Shown piece by piece: positions 16,245 through 25,341 of a stretch of 64,000 bases of DNA. A model generated the notes under the pieces. That model did no database searches. It saw nothing but the letters and a program-made list of their open reading frames with translations, and was not told the origin of the DNA. A program made the translations under genes and the position numbers. Origin of the DNA: CALBPI01 sp038521865 (GTDB lineage Bacteria > Pseudomonadota > Gammaproteobacteria > Steroidobacterales > Woeseiaceae); contig JBCBKO010000001.1 of the NCBI GenBank assembly GCA_038521865.1, positions 1,262,739-1,326,738 of the forward strand, read 5' to 3'. Every line of letters starts with the position of its first letter. Positions within the stretch are counted from its first letter, which is position 1.

Positions 16245-18836
16245 TCAGGCAGCCTCAAACTCCAAGTTTTGAGTGCCAGCCGAGCCATTCGACGGTCGGA
16301 CCGTAATCATCTGCCCGCCGGAGAATTCGCCTGCAAGAATGCGCTCCGCGAGTGGGTTTTCGATCTCGGTCTGGATAGCGCGTTTCAGTGGTCGCGCGCC
16401 ATACACCGGGTCAAAACCAACTTCAGCGAGCCGATCCAAGGCATCCGACTCAATCTGCAAGGCAAGATCTCGCTCCCCTAATCGCTGCTTGAGCCTTTCC
16501 AACTGAATCTCCACGATCTTGCGAATGTGAGATTTCGCCAACGCATGGAACACCACAACGTCATCCACGCGGTTGATGAATTCCGGCCGGAAGTGCGTGG
16601 AGACAACCTCCATCACTGCAGACTTCATTTCGTTGTAATCGGCTTCCTCGCCCATTCCCTGAATACGGTCGGAGCCGAGGTTCGAGGTCATGATCACCAC
16701 CGTGTTGCGAAAGTCGACAGTTCGACCCTGACCATCGGTCAAGCGGCCGTCGTCCAGCACCTGAAGCAGCACGTTGAAGACGTCCGGATGGGCTTTCTCC
16801 ACTTCATCAAGCAGGATCACGGAGTAGGGTCTTCGCCGCACTGCTTCGGTGAGATACCCACCCGACTCGTAGCCTACATAGCCCGGCGGCGCGCCGATCA
16901 GTCGGGCGACCGAGTGCTTTTCCATAAATTCCGACATATCGATGCGCACCATGGCGTCGTCGCTGTCGAACATGAAATGCGCGAGGGACTTCGAGAGCTC
17001 TGTCTTGCCAACGCCGGTAGGCCCGAGAAACAAGAATGAGCCGATCGGTCTGCCGGGATCGCCAAGCCCCGCGCGCGAGCGCCTGATCGCGTTGGACACG
17101 GCAGTGACCGCTTCGGTTTGTCCGACAACGCGTTCCGCCAACGAAGACTCCATGCGCAACAACTTATCGCGCTCACCTTCCAGCATTCTAGAGACCGGGA
17201 TACCCGTCCAACGCGACACGATCTCAGCAACCTCATCATCGGTCACCGAAGTGCGCACGAGCGACGGTGCTTCGGTCTCGTTATCCAACGCTTCCTCAAG
17301 CTGCTTTTCGAGCTCGGGTAGTTGGCCGTATTGCAGCTCAGACATGCGCGCCAGATCGCCGGCACGCCGTGCATTTTCGAGTTCGAGTCGCACGCGCTCG
17401 ATTGACTCCTTGATGTGCGTTGCGCCCTTCATTGCGGATTTCTCCGCCTTCCAGATCTCCTCGAGATCGGAGTACTCGCGCTCCAGTCGGTCGAGCTCCG
17501 TTTGCAAGTCATCGAGCCGTTTGCGTGAGGCCTCGTCCGATTCCTTGTTCAGCGCCTCGCGCTCGATCTTCAATTGGATGATGCGCCGGTCGAGGCGATC
17601 CATCGATTCAGGTTTCGAATCGATTTCTATACGAATGCGAGAAGCCGCTTCATCGATCAGATCGATCGCCTTGTCGGGAAGCTGGCGATCGGCGATGTAA
17701 CGATGCGACAGAGTCGCCGCCGCCACGATCGCCGGGTCGCTGATCTCCACACCATGGTGCACCTCGTAGCGCTCCTTGAGCCCGCGCAATATCCCAACGG
17801 TGTCCTCTACGGTCGGCTCCTCGACTAACACCTTCTGGAACCGGCGCTCCAACGCAGCGTCCTTTTCGAGATACTCTCGGTACTCATCCAGTGTGGTCGC
17901 ACCAACACAATGCAACTCGCCACGGGCCAACGCCGGCTTCAACATGTTGCCCGCGTCCATGGCGCCATCCGCTTTTCCCGCGCCCACCATGGTATGCAGC
18001 TCATCGATGAACAGAATGACCTGTCCTTCCTGTTTGGCAAGATCGTTCAATACCGCCTTCAGACGTTCCTCGAACTCACCGCGAAACTTCGCGCCAGCGA
18101 TCAGTGCGCCCAGATCGAGAGAAAGCAATCGCTTGTTGCGCATGCCCTCAGGCACTTCTCCGTTGACGATGCGTTGTGCCAGACCTTCGACAATCGCAGT
18201 CTTACCAACGCCTGGCTCGCCGATCAAAACAGGATTGTTCTTGGTGCGCCGCTGCAGAATCTGGATCGTACGACGAATTTCTTCATCCCGCCCGATAATC
18301 GGATCAATCTTGCCCTGCACCGCCCGTTCTGTAAGGTCGATCGTGTATTTGTCGAGTGCCTCACGTTGTTCCTCGGCGTTTGCATCATCGACGGTATCCC
18401 CGCCGCGGATCGCGTCGATCGCTTTGGCGATCGGCTCTCGGGTGAAGCCCGCCGCTGAAAGCGCACGCCCTGCTGCGCCGGTGTCGTCGGTGGCCGCCAA
18501 TACAAACAACTCAGAGGACAGAAACTTATCGCCCCGCTTTTGCGCAAGCTTGTCGGTAACGTTGAGTAGGCGAGCGGTATCGTTGCCGAGGTGCACATCA
18601 CCTGCTGCCCCTTCGACCTGCGGCAGCCGCTCAAGAGCCTCGCCGAGCCCTGCGCGAAGTTGGTTGAGGTTGCCGCCGGCCTGAGTGAGCAGTCCGCGCA
18701 CGGTACCCCCGTCCTGATCCAGCATGGCGAGCAGAACATGAATAGGTTCGATGAATTGATGATCCCGGCCGACCGCCAGCGATTGTGCATCCGCTAGCGC
18801 AAGCTGGAATTTTGCAGTGAGCTTGTCCATTCGCAT
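16245..18836 (-). CDS. clpB: ClpB disaggregase
   Basis: 863 residues from ATG 18836 (MRMDKLTAKFQLALADAQSL), preceded by GGGGGTG; a GTG nine bases upstream lies too close to that site. The protein has the N-domain, AAA-1 with GEPGVGKT (about 200), a coiled-coil middle domain (about 410-525, including LDRLEREYSDLEEIW), AAA-2 with GPTGVGKTELSK (about 600), and the small C-terminal domain. With DnaK it resolubilises aggregated proteins. It ends the rluD-pgeF-clpB unit, the same order as in enterics, but has its own candidate heat-shock promoter. Confidence 0.98.
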   Translation of the reverse strand: MRMDKLTAKFQLALADAQSLAVGRDHQFIEPIHVLLAMLDQDGGTVRGLLTQAGGNLNQLRAGLGEALERLPQVEGAAGDVHLGNDTARLLNVTDKLAQKRGDKFLSSELFVLAATDDTGAAGRALSAAGFTREPIAKAIDAIRGGDTVDDANAEEQREALDKYTIDLTERAVQGKIDPIIGRDEEIRRTIQILQRRTKNNPVLIGEPGVGKTAIVEGLAQRIVNGEVPEGMRNKRLLSLDLGALIAGAKFRGEFEERLKAVLNDLAKQEGQVILFIDELHTMVGAGKADGAMDAGNMLKPALARGELHCVGATTLDEYREYLEKDAALERRFQKVLVEEPTVEDTVGILRGLKERYEVHHGVEISDPAIVAAATLSHRYIADRQLPDKAIDLIDEAASRIRIEIDSKPESMDRLDRRIIQLKIEREALNKESDEASRKRLDDLQTELDRLEREYSDLEEIWKAEKSAMKGATHIKESIERVRLELENARRAGDLARMSELQYGQLPELEKQLEEALDNETEAPSLVRTSVTDDEVAEIVSRWTGIPVSRMLEGERDKLLRMESSLAERVVGQTEAVTAVSNAIRRSRAGLGDPGRPIGSFLFLGPTGVGKTELSKSLAHFMFDSDDAMVRIDMSEFMEKHSVARLIGAPPGYVGYESGGYLTEAVRRRPYSVILLDEVEKAHPDVFNVLLQVLDDGRLTDGQGRTVDFRNTVVIMTSNLGSDRIQGMGEEADYNEMKSAVMEVVSTHFRPEFINRVDDVVVFHALAKSHIRKIVEIQLERLKQRLGERDLALQIESDALDRLAEVGFDPVYGARPLKRAIQTEIENPLAERILAGEFSGGQMITVRPSNGSAGTQNLEFEAA

Positions 18837-18871
18837 GCTGGACACCCCCAGGTCAAACTAAACTCCTCTTG

Positions 18872-18900
18872 ATATGTGCACGTTTGACCGAGTTTTCAAG
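18872..18900 (-). promoter_or_regulatory. Candidate sigma-32 promoter of clpB
   Basis: On the minus strand CTTGAAA (18894-18900) matches the heat-shock -35, followed after 14 nt by GCACATAT (18872-18879), a 5/8 match to the CCCCATNT -10. It lies in the pgeF-clpB gap with about 30 nt to the start codon. ClpB is a classic sigma-32 target; the -10 is imperfect. Confidence 0.5.
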
Positions 18901-18908
18901 CGGCCAGG

Positions 18909-19658
18909 TTAGCCGGGCAACAAGCGGATGAGGCTCGCCATACGCCCGGTCGGGGCGCTACGTCGATGGGAAAAGAACCGATCATCCAGCGCGAAGCTGC
19001 AAAGGCCCGCATCGGTGATTCGGCGCACACCGACCGATCGCAATGCGATGACCGCCAGCGACTTTAGGTCGGCCTGCCAGCGACCACGTTCGTTCGGCGC
19101 GAAGCAATTGGTTGCGAGGTGGTCTTCCGTGATGAAAGCCTCACGCACAGTGTCATCGACTTCGTAGTGTGCTTGAGAGATCCCAGGCCCGATCCAGGCG
19201 ACCAAAGCACTTGCGGGCGTGGACATCGCCGCGACCGTGTTCTGGATAATATTCGCCGCGAGTCCGCGCCAACCCGCATGAATCGCCCCGATCTCATCGC
19301 CCTCCGTCGCGGCGAGAAGTATGGGCAGGCAATCGGCCGTTAGCACCGTCAACGCCACGTCAGCCCGTTTCGAGATAATTGCGTCGGCCTCGATCCCCGG
19401 CAGCCACTGGCTGTCATGGATAACATGGTTACCGTGCACCTGATTAAGCCACAGGGGTGGCGCGGGCAGCTCGGCGTCGTGCACCAATTGCTCTCGATTC
19501 TCGGTGACTGCGGCCGGGGCGTCGCCCACGTGATCACCGAGATTCATGCTTGCGTAAGGCCCTTGGCTAACCCCACCTTCGCGGGATGTCGTGAACGCTT
19601 GCACGCGCCTTGCTAAAAGCCCACCAGGCGCTGCCCAGCCCGGCTTGATCAATTGCAT
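18909..19658 (-). CDS. pgeF: YfiH/PgeF-type laccase-domain peptidoglycan editing factor
   Basis: 249 residues from ATG 19658, 4 nt after rluD. The family zinc ligands are visible: His75 in NQVHG, Cys110 in LTADCLPILL and His127 in AIHAGWRGL, together with the NLGDHVGD motif near 39. In E. coli the homologue removes wrongly incorporated L-Ser from peptidoglycan precursors; family members also show purine nucleosidase-like activities. The longer upstream frame overlaps rluD and lacks family similarity. The position between rluD and clpB is conserved. Confidence 0.93.
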   Translation of the reverse strand: MQLIKPGWAAPGGLLARRVQAFTTSREGGVSQGPYASMNLGDHVGDAPAAVTENREQLVHDAELPAPPLWLNQVHGNHVIHDSQWLPGIEADAIISKRADVALTVLTADCLPILLAATEGDEIGAIHAGWRGLAANIIQNTVAAMSTPASALVAWIGPGISQAHYEVDDTVREAFITEDHLATNCFAPNERGRWQADLKSLAVIALRSVGVRRITDAGLCSFALDDRFFSHRRSAPTGRMASLIRLLPG

Positions 19659-19662
19659 GGCT

Positions 19663-20610
19663 TCACGACTCCAAATCCTGTAACGCCTGTTCCAATTGAA
19701 CCATATCACTCGGTAAGGGTGCGCTGACCGCGACGGGTTCACCGTTTCCGGGATGCGCAAAGCTGAGCGCCATCGCGTGCAGTGCCTGGCGCGGAAACTC
19801 AGTCAGCAGCTGATTCAGGCTCTCGTTGCCTCCAGGCGGAATCCGACGTCTCCCACCGTACAGTCCGTCGCCGACGAGCGGATGTCTCTGATGCGCGAAA
19901 TGCACTCGGATCTGATGCGTGCGTCCAGTCTCCAGCGTGACGTCGATTGCTGTGACTGCAGGGAACCGCGCATGAATCCGATAATGCGTCACCGAGGGTC
20001 TACCATCGGGACGAACGGTCATTCTGAGACGATCCTTCGGATGACGTCCTATAGGGGCATCGATGGTGCCCCCACCGGTCAGGGCACCGTGGCATACCGC
20101 GCGATAGGTGCGACTAATCGTGCGCTCTGCCATGGCCCGGACCAACTCGGTGTGGCTCTCCAGATTACGTGCCACCACAAGCAGGCCGCTCGTATCCTTA
20201 TCGATCCGGTGAATCAATCCGGCGCGCGGCAGTAGATCCAGTTCAGGAAACTGGTGTAACAGGCCATTGACCAGCGTGCCATCCGGATTGCCCGCACCGG
20301 GATGGACCACCAGCCCGGCGGGTTTATTCACGATGATCAGATCAGCATCCTGAAACAGGATATCGAGCCCGAGATCGGAAGGTTGATCCCGTTCGACTGG
20401 CGCGAGGTCTACCTCGATTTCGATCTGCTCGCCCCCCGCCACACGAGTCCGAGGCTTCAACATCAAGCCATCGACGAGAACCTCGCCGGCCTTCAGCCAA
20501 CCTGTCAATCGGGATCTCGAGTACTCGGGAAACAGTTCTGCGAGCGCTTGATCAAGGCGCAGTCCCTCCATCGCGTCGGGTACGGTGGCATTCAGCGCAA
20601 TTCGTGGCAT
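19663..20610 (-). CDS. rluD: 23S rRNA pseudouridine synthase (1911/1915/1917 type)
   Basis: 315 residues. An S4 RNA-binding domain occupies about 17-75 (RLDQALAELFPEYSRSRLTGWL), followed by the RluA-type catalytic domain with HRIDKDTSGL; Asp137 is the catalytic nucleophile. Length and divergence from bamD fit RluD, which modifies helix 69 of 23S rRNA. ATG 20610 is the first gene of the rluD-pgeF-clpB transcript. Confidence 0.95.
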   Translation of the reverse strand: MPRIALNATVPDAMEGLRLDQALAELFPEYSRSRLTGWLKAGEVLVDGLMLKPRTRVAGGEQIEIEVDLAPVERDQPSDLGLDILFQDADLIIVNKPAGLVVHPGAGNPDGTLVNGLLHQFPELDLLPRAGLIHRIDKDTSGLLVVARNLESHTELVRAMAERTISRTYRAVCHGALTGGGTIDAPIGRHPKDRLRMTVRPDGRPSVTHYRIHARFPAVTAIDVTLETGRTHQIRVHFAHQRHPLVGDGLYGGRRRIPPGGNESLNQLLTEFPRQALHAMALSFAHPGNGEPVAVSAPLPSDMVQLEQALQDLES

Positions 20611-20724
20611 GGCGGGGGAACAATCCGGGTCTATGTTGTCGGATACGGTATACTCGCGCGCGCGGTTACGCCACGCCGGGCGCGAGCCAGCTCAAAAAAT
20701 TTTAATTAGAACAACGACTTTTCC
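20611..20724. promoter_or_regulatory. Divergent promoter region rluD / bamD
   Basis: 114 bp. On the plus strand TATACT at 20649-20654, within ACGGTATACT, is a good -10 candidate for bamD, with no convincing -35. The same 10-mer precedes lpoA. An AT-rich tract (20694-20710) lies near the bamD start and could serve rluD on the other strand. A GC-rich stretch at 20655-20690 may be structured. Confidence 0.4.
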
Positions 20725-21477
20725 ATGCATCTCAAGACTTCCACAGCGCTGTTGATCACGCTTTTCGCCGTGTTGATAACCGGTTGCGCGTCTGACCCGG
20801 CAGCTCGCAACCAGGAATTCGGAGGTGCGACCGAGATTTACGAGCGCGCGCAACGCTCGATGAACAACGGTAACTTTCGCGAAGCGATATTCATTTTCGA
20901 GCAGCTGGAGTCGCGTTACCCGTTCAGCGCCGTGGGCAAGCAGTCTCAGCTCGATCTGCTGTATTGCTACTACCGGAGCGGCAGCATGGAACAGGCTGTC
21001 GATGCAGCGGATCAGTTTGCTCGCGAAAATCCAACACATCCGCGGGTCGACTACGCGCTGTACATTAAAGGTCTATCGTTCTTCGACCCGGAGCCTGGAC
21101 CGCTTTCTCGCCTTTCGGTGTTTCGTGTTGATCGCGCCGACCGACCGCCGAACGATGCCCGACGCGCCTTCCAGGCATTCCGACAGCTGGTAGAGCGCTA
21201 CCCCGCTAGCGACTACTCAGAGGATGCGGTTTTGCGCATGCGCTACATCAAGGACAATCTTGCGAAGTACGAGAACAATGTTGCGGACTACTATCTTCGG
21301 CGCGGTGCTTATGTGGCTGCACTGAAGCGCGCACGAGAGGCTTTGCTGACCTACAACGGTACCCCTGCGAACGAGCGCTCACTCGAGATCATGATCGACG
21401 CTTACACCGAGCTCGGTATGTCAGATCTTGCGAACGCAACCCAGGAAGTGCTCGACATCAACTTTCCCGCAGGCTGA
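20725..21477 (+). CDS. bamD: Outer-membrane assembly lipoprotein BamD
   Basis: 250 residues. A lipoprotein signal ends LITGC with the lipidated Cys at 21. TPR-like repeats follow (YERAQRSMNNGNFREAIFIFEQLESRYPF split over helices; GLSFFDPEPGPLSRLSVF; ARRAFQAFRQLVERYPASDY). BamD is the essential lipoprotein that couples BamA to the substrate beta-barrel. Length fits the family. It is divergent from rluD as in E. coli and convergent with nadE, with only 13 nt between the stops. Confidence 0.97.
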   Translation: MHLKTSTALLITLFAVLITGCASDPAARNQEFGGATEIYERAQRSMNNGNFREAIFIFEQLESRYPFSAVGKQSQLDLLYCYYRSGSMEQAVDAADQFARENPTHPRVDYALYIKGLSFFDPEPGPLSRLSVFRVDRADRPPNDARRAFQAFRQLVERYPASDYSEDAVLRMRYIKDNLAKYENNVADYYLRRGAYVAALKRAREALLTYNGTPANERSLEIMIDAYTELGMSDLANATQEVLDINFPAG

Positions 21478-21490
21478 ACAAGACAATCCA

Positions 21491-23134
21491 CTAGTCGCCG
21501 GGAAATCCGTAGCCTGACGTAATCGGGTAGCGCCAATCCCGACCAAAAGCACGGTCCGTTATCCGCACACCCGGTGGCGCCTGACGGCGCTTGTACTCGT
21601 TGCGGCGAACCATACTCAACACGCGCACAACAGTCTCTCTATCAAACCCGCGCTCTTCGAGCTCCCGAACAGATAGGTCGTGCTCGATGAACCCTTGCAG
21701 AATCGGATCGAGCACATCGTATGGCGGGAGTGAATCGGTATCCTCTTGATCAGGCCTCAACTCTGCCGAAGGCGGGCGATCGATCACACGCTGCGGAATC
21801 GGTTGCAAGTCCGGCGATTGCGAGTTGCGCCAAGTCGCGAGCGCGAACACTTGAGTCTTGCTGCAATCCTTGATCGGCGCGAAGCCGCCCGCCATGTCGC
21901 CGTAGAGCGTTGCATAGCCAACCGCCATTTCACTCTTGTTGCCAGTGGTCAGCAGCATGCGACCCGATTTGTTAGACAGTGCCATCAGGATCACGCAGCG
22001 TGCGCGCGACTGAATATTCTCCTCAGTAGCGTCTTCCTCGGTGCCCGCGAACGCTGGCTGCAGTTGCTGCATGCTTGCGGTCACAATCGGCTCGATCGAA
22101 ATCACGTCGTATTCCACGCCGAGACGTCGGGCCTGTTCAGCAGCGTCGGTCCTGCTCATTTCCGAGGTGTAGTGGTAAGGCATCATCACAGCGCGCACAG
22201 CCTCCGCACCGAGCGCGTCGACCGCGATCGCCAACGTCAGCGCAGAGTCAATGCCACCCGACAAGCCGAGGATGATTCCAGGGAAACCGTTCTTCCGAAC
22301 GTAATCACGTGTCCCCATGACGAGCGCTGCGTAGATGCTCGGCAAATCCTCGGCAATCGTGTGGTGATCCTCGACTTCAAGGACCACTGCATCCTGCTCC
22401 CGCCGAAGCAACACGGGAGTAAAGTCCTCCTCACACGCAGGAGCACGGCCGAGCGTATCGCCTGCTGCATTCATGGCGAACGAACCGCCATCGAAGACCA
22501 GTTCATCCTGACCGCCAACCATGTTGACGTAGACGTGCGGTAACCCCGTCGAGCGAGCACGTGCAGCAACAACGTGCTCACGACGCTCTTGCGCGCCTAT
22601 GGCATACGGTGATCCATTAATCGCCACGATAACCTCAGCGCCGGCAGCAGCTGCAGCTTCGCAAGGGCCCGCCTCCCAGACATCCTCGCAAACGATGACA
22701 CCGATGTTGAATCCATCGATGTCGACCACGCACGCATCGCTGCCGGCCTCAAAGTAACGCGCTTCGTCAAAAACTCGATAGTTCGGTAGCAGAGTCTTAT
22801 GGTAGCGCGCGATTTCACGGCCACCGTCATACACGTAGGCTGCGTTGAACAAACCGTGATCGGTGTAATCCGGTGCCCCGGCAATGATCGCTATATCCGA
22901 GGATGCATTCGCCAGTACTTTGAGCGCTTGGAGTACCCGGCGCTCAAGATCACGATGAAACAGCAGATCTTCCGGCGGGTAGCCACACAACACGAGTTCG
23001 GGCAGCACGACGACGCGTGCCCCAAACTCGTTCCTTGCGCGTTCCACCGCCGCGAGACAGCGCTCGAGGTTGCCGGGGACATCGCCCACGAGCGGATTGA
23101 TCTGCGCCATGCACAGCGTCAGTGGTCCGCTCAT
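21491..23134 (-). CDS. nadE: Glutamine-dependent NAD+ synthetase
   Basis: 547 residues from ATG 23134. The N-terminal nitrilase-type glutaminase has Glu46 (LPELVLCG), Lys113 (YHKTLLPN) and Cys149 (GVIVCEDVWE). The C-terminal synthetase has the ATP pyrophosphatase loop SGGIDS (292-297) and TTGNKSEMAVGYATLYGD. It amidates nicotinate adenine dinucleotide using glutamine. The longer upstream frame would run into sucD and is unlikely. It is 22 nt downstream of sucD on the same strand. Confidence 0.97.
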   Translation of the reverse strand: MSGPLTLCMAQINPLVGDVPGNLERCLAAVERARNEFGARVVVLPELVLCGYPPEDLLFHRDLERRVLQALKVLANASSDIAIIAGAPDYTDHGLFNAAYVYDGGREIARYHKTLLPNYRVFDEARYFEAGSDACVVDIDGFNIGVIVCEDVWEAGPCEAAAAAGAEVIVAINGSPYAIGAQERREHVVAARARSTGLPHVYVNMVGGQDELVFDGGSFAMNAAGDTLGRAPACEEDFTPVLLRREQDAVVLEVEDHHTIAEDLPSIYAALVMGTRDYVRKNGFPGIILGLSGGIDSALTLAIAVDALGAEAVRAVMMPYHYTSEMSRTDAAEQARRLGVEYDVISIEPIVTASMQQLQPAFAGTEEDATEENIQSRARCVILMALSNKSGRMLLTTGNKSEMAVGYATLYGDMAGGFAPIKDCSKTQVFALATWRNSQSPDLQPIPQRVIDRPPSAELRPDQEDTDSLPPYDVLDPILQGFIEHDLSVRELEERGFDRETVVRVLSMVRRNEYKRRQAPPGVRITDRAFGRDWRYPITSGYGFPGD

Positions 23135-23156
23135 GAGTACCCGGCCGTTTGCTGCA

Positions 23157-24029
23157 CTAGCCGCCGAGTGCCGAGACCATCGCGTCACCAAGATCCGCCG
23201 GTGAGCGAACGGTGGTCACACCAGCAGCCTCAAGCGCCGCGAATTTTGCGTCGGCAGTGCCCTTGCCACCCGCAACGATAGCGCCCGCATGACCCATGCG
23301 TTTTCCTGGCGGTGCGGTTACGCCGGCGATGTACGAGACCACTGGCTTGCTGACATGATCGGCAATATAAGCCGCTGCAGCCTCCTCATCGGAACCGCCG
23401 ATCTCACCCACCATGATAATGCCGGCAGTGTCCGGGTCAGCCTCGAACAACTCGAGGCAATCGATGAAGTTCATACCGCGAATCGGGTCGCCGCCGATAC
23501 CGACACAGGTGCTCTGACCGAGCTTTGCCTGGGTGGTCTGGAATACTGCCTCGTAGGTCAAAGTACCGGAGCGCGAGACCACACCGATTTTGCCTGGCAT
23601 GTGAATGAAGCCCGGCATGATGCCAATCTTCGCCTCACCCGGGGTGATGATCCCTGGGCAGTTCGGACCGATCAGGCGGCAATCGTAGTCCGCGAGTGCG
23701 GCGCGTACCTTGACCATGTCCAGCACCGGAATGCCTTCCGTGATGCAGACGATCGTTTTGATGCCACCAGCAGCCGCTTCCAGGATGGCGTCTGCTGCGA
23801 ACGGTGGCGGCACATAGATCATGCTGACATCCGCGCCCGTCTCACCGACCGCGTCTGCGACCGTGTTGAACACGGGCACGCCGAGATGTTGCTCACCACC
23901 ACGTCCGGGCGTGACGCCGCCAACGACTTGCGTCCCATAGTCGATGCACTGCTCGGTATGGAAAGAACCTTGCTTGCCCGTGATGCCCTGACAGATTACG
24001 CGGCTCGCTTTATTAACCAGAATACTCAT
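23157..24029 (-). CDS. sucD: Succinyl-CoA synthetase alpha subunit
   Basis: 290 residues. N-terminal CoA-binding Rossmann fold (VICQGITGKQGSFHTEQ), then the ligase domain with GHAGAIVAGGKG, where His247 is the phosphorylated residue. It works with SucC in the TCA cycle, converting succinyl-CoA to succinate with NTP formation. It lies 12 nt after sucC. The TCA genes that flank sucCD in enterics (sdh, sucAB) are not here. Confidence 0.98.
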   Translation of the reverse strand: MSILVNKASRVICQGITGKQGSFHTEQCIDYGTQVVGGVTPGRGGEQHLGVPVFNTVADAVGETGADVSMIYVPPPFAADAILEAAAGGIKTIVCITEGIPVLDMVKVRAALADYDCRLIGPNCPGIITPGEAKIGIMPGFIHMPGKIGVVSRSGTLTYEAVFQTTQAKLGQSTCVGIGGDPIRGMNFIDCLELFEADPDTAGIIMVGEIGGSDEEAAAAYIADHVSKPVVSYIAGVTAPPGKRMGHAGAIVAGGKGTADAKFAALEAAGVTTVRSPADLGDAMVSALGG

Positions 24030-24041
24030 TATCTTTTCCTG

Positions 24042-25205
24042 TCACGCGGCGACCGCGGCGACTGCCTTTTTGGCAGCGTCGGTCAGGTCTTCGGCAGTAA
24101 TGATGGTCAGCCCGCTGTCCGCGAGTTTCTGACGCCCCTGTTCCACGTTGGTACCTTCCAATCTGACAACGACCGGTACCTCGACACCGACCTCTTTAAC
24201 TGCGGTGATGATGCCCTCTGCGATCAGATCGCACCGCACAATGCCGCCGAAGATATTCACAAGGATGGCACGCACTCGATCATTCGAGAGGATCAGTTTG
24301 AAGGCCTCGGAGACCCGCTCGGCAGTCGCGCCGCCACCAACGTCGAGGAAGTTAGCTGGCTCACCGCCGTGCACGTTGATTACGTCCATTGTCGCCATCG
24401 CAAGTCCCGCGCCGTTCACCATGCACGCGATATCGCCGTCCAGCGAGACATAGTTGAGATCGTGCTCAGCTGCCCGCGCTTCTTTTTCGTCTTCCTGACT
24501 CGGGTCTCGAAGTTCAGCGATCGTCGACTGCCGGTAGAGTGCGTTTTCTTCAATATTAATTTTTGCGTCGAGCGCAACGATTTCGCCCTCGCCGGTCGTG
24601 ATCAGCGGGTTGATCTCAACCTGGCTCGCATCGATGTCGATGAACATCTTGTAGAGTGCGCGAGCGACTTTCGCGAACGCTTTCATCTGCGGCTTCGTCA
24701 GCTCGAGACCGTACGCCATGTCGCGAATCTGATATTCCGCCAGACCGACCTCGGGCGCGATGTTCACTGTAGTGATGCGCTCGGGCGTTTTCTCGGCGAC
24801 CTCTTCAATGTCCATGCCGCCATCGGCAGACACGATGAAAGCCACTTTGCGAGCGTCCCGGTTGACGACCATCGAGAGGTAGAGTTCGCGATCGATGTCA
24901 GATCCCGACTCTACATAAACCTTCTCAATCGGCAGACCCTCAGCATCGGTCTGTGGCGTAACCAGCTTTTGGCCGAGCATACCCGCCGCGTACTCGCGAA
25001 CCTCGTCGAGGGTCTTAGCGAGTTTTACGCCGCCGGCTTTGCCACGCCCGCCAGCGTGCACCTGCGCTTTGACCACCCACAGCGCACCGCCGAGTGCCTG
25101 TGCCGCAGCAACGGCCTCCTCGGGTGTTCCGGCGACCTGTCCTCTGGGTACCTGAATGCCGTAGTCCGAGAAGATTTTCTTGGACTGATACTCATGCAAA
25201 TTCAT
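24042..25205 (-). CDS. sucC: Succinyl-CoA synthetase beta subunit (ADP-forming type)
   Basis: 387 residues from ATG 25205 (MNLHEYQSKKIFSDYG). ATP-grasp domain with VKAQVHAGGRGKAGGVK and the C-terminal CoA-ligase domain with FGGIVRCDLIAEGII. Length equals the E. coli protein. The frame continues 117 codons upstream without similarity, into the divergent pilS gene, and is not used. Antisense frames across sucCD are long but are shadows of this coding sequence. Confidence 0.98.
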   Translation of the reverse strand: MNLHEYQSKKIFSDYGIQVPRGQVAGTPEEAVAAAQALGGALWVVKAQVHAGGRGKAGGVKLAKTLDEVREYAAGMLGQKLVTPQTDAEGLPIEKVYVESGSDIDRELYLSMVVNRDARKVAFIVSADGGMDIEEVAEKTPERITTVNIAPEVGLAEYQIRDMAYGLELTKPQMKAFAKVARALYKMFIDIDASQVEINPLITTGEGEIVALDAKINIEENALYRQSTIAELRDPSQEDEKEARAAEHDLNYVSLDGDIACMVNGAGLAMATMDVINVHGGEPANFLDVGGGATAERVSEAFKLILSNDRVRAILVNIFGGIVRCDLIAEGIITAVKEVGVEVPVVVRLEGTNVEQGRQKLADSGLTIITAEDLTDAAKKAVAAVAA

Positions 25206-25227
25206 GCTTGTCCCTATCTGTTGATGA

Positions 25228-25246
25228 ATGCGGCAGGGCGCCGCAT
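25228..25246 (-). other. Stem-loop in the sucC leader
   Basis: ATGCGGC and GCCGCAT form a perfect 7-bp stem around 5 nt, 23-41 nt before the sucC start on the minus strand. No U-run follows. It could affect ribosome loading or simply mark the leader; no known riboswitch pattern was recognised. Confidence 0.4.
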
Positions 25247-25341
25247 CTGTCCCGGCGCGTATTGTGGAGCAAAGCCACTTTGGGCGCAAAACCGTGAAGA
25301 AGTCCTCGTACTGCTGACGACGGTCTGTACACTGGCTTGCC

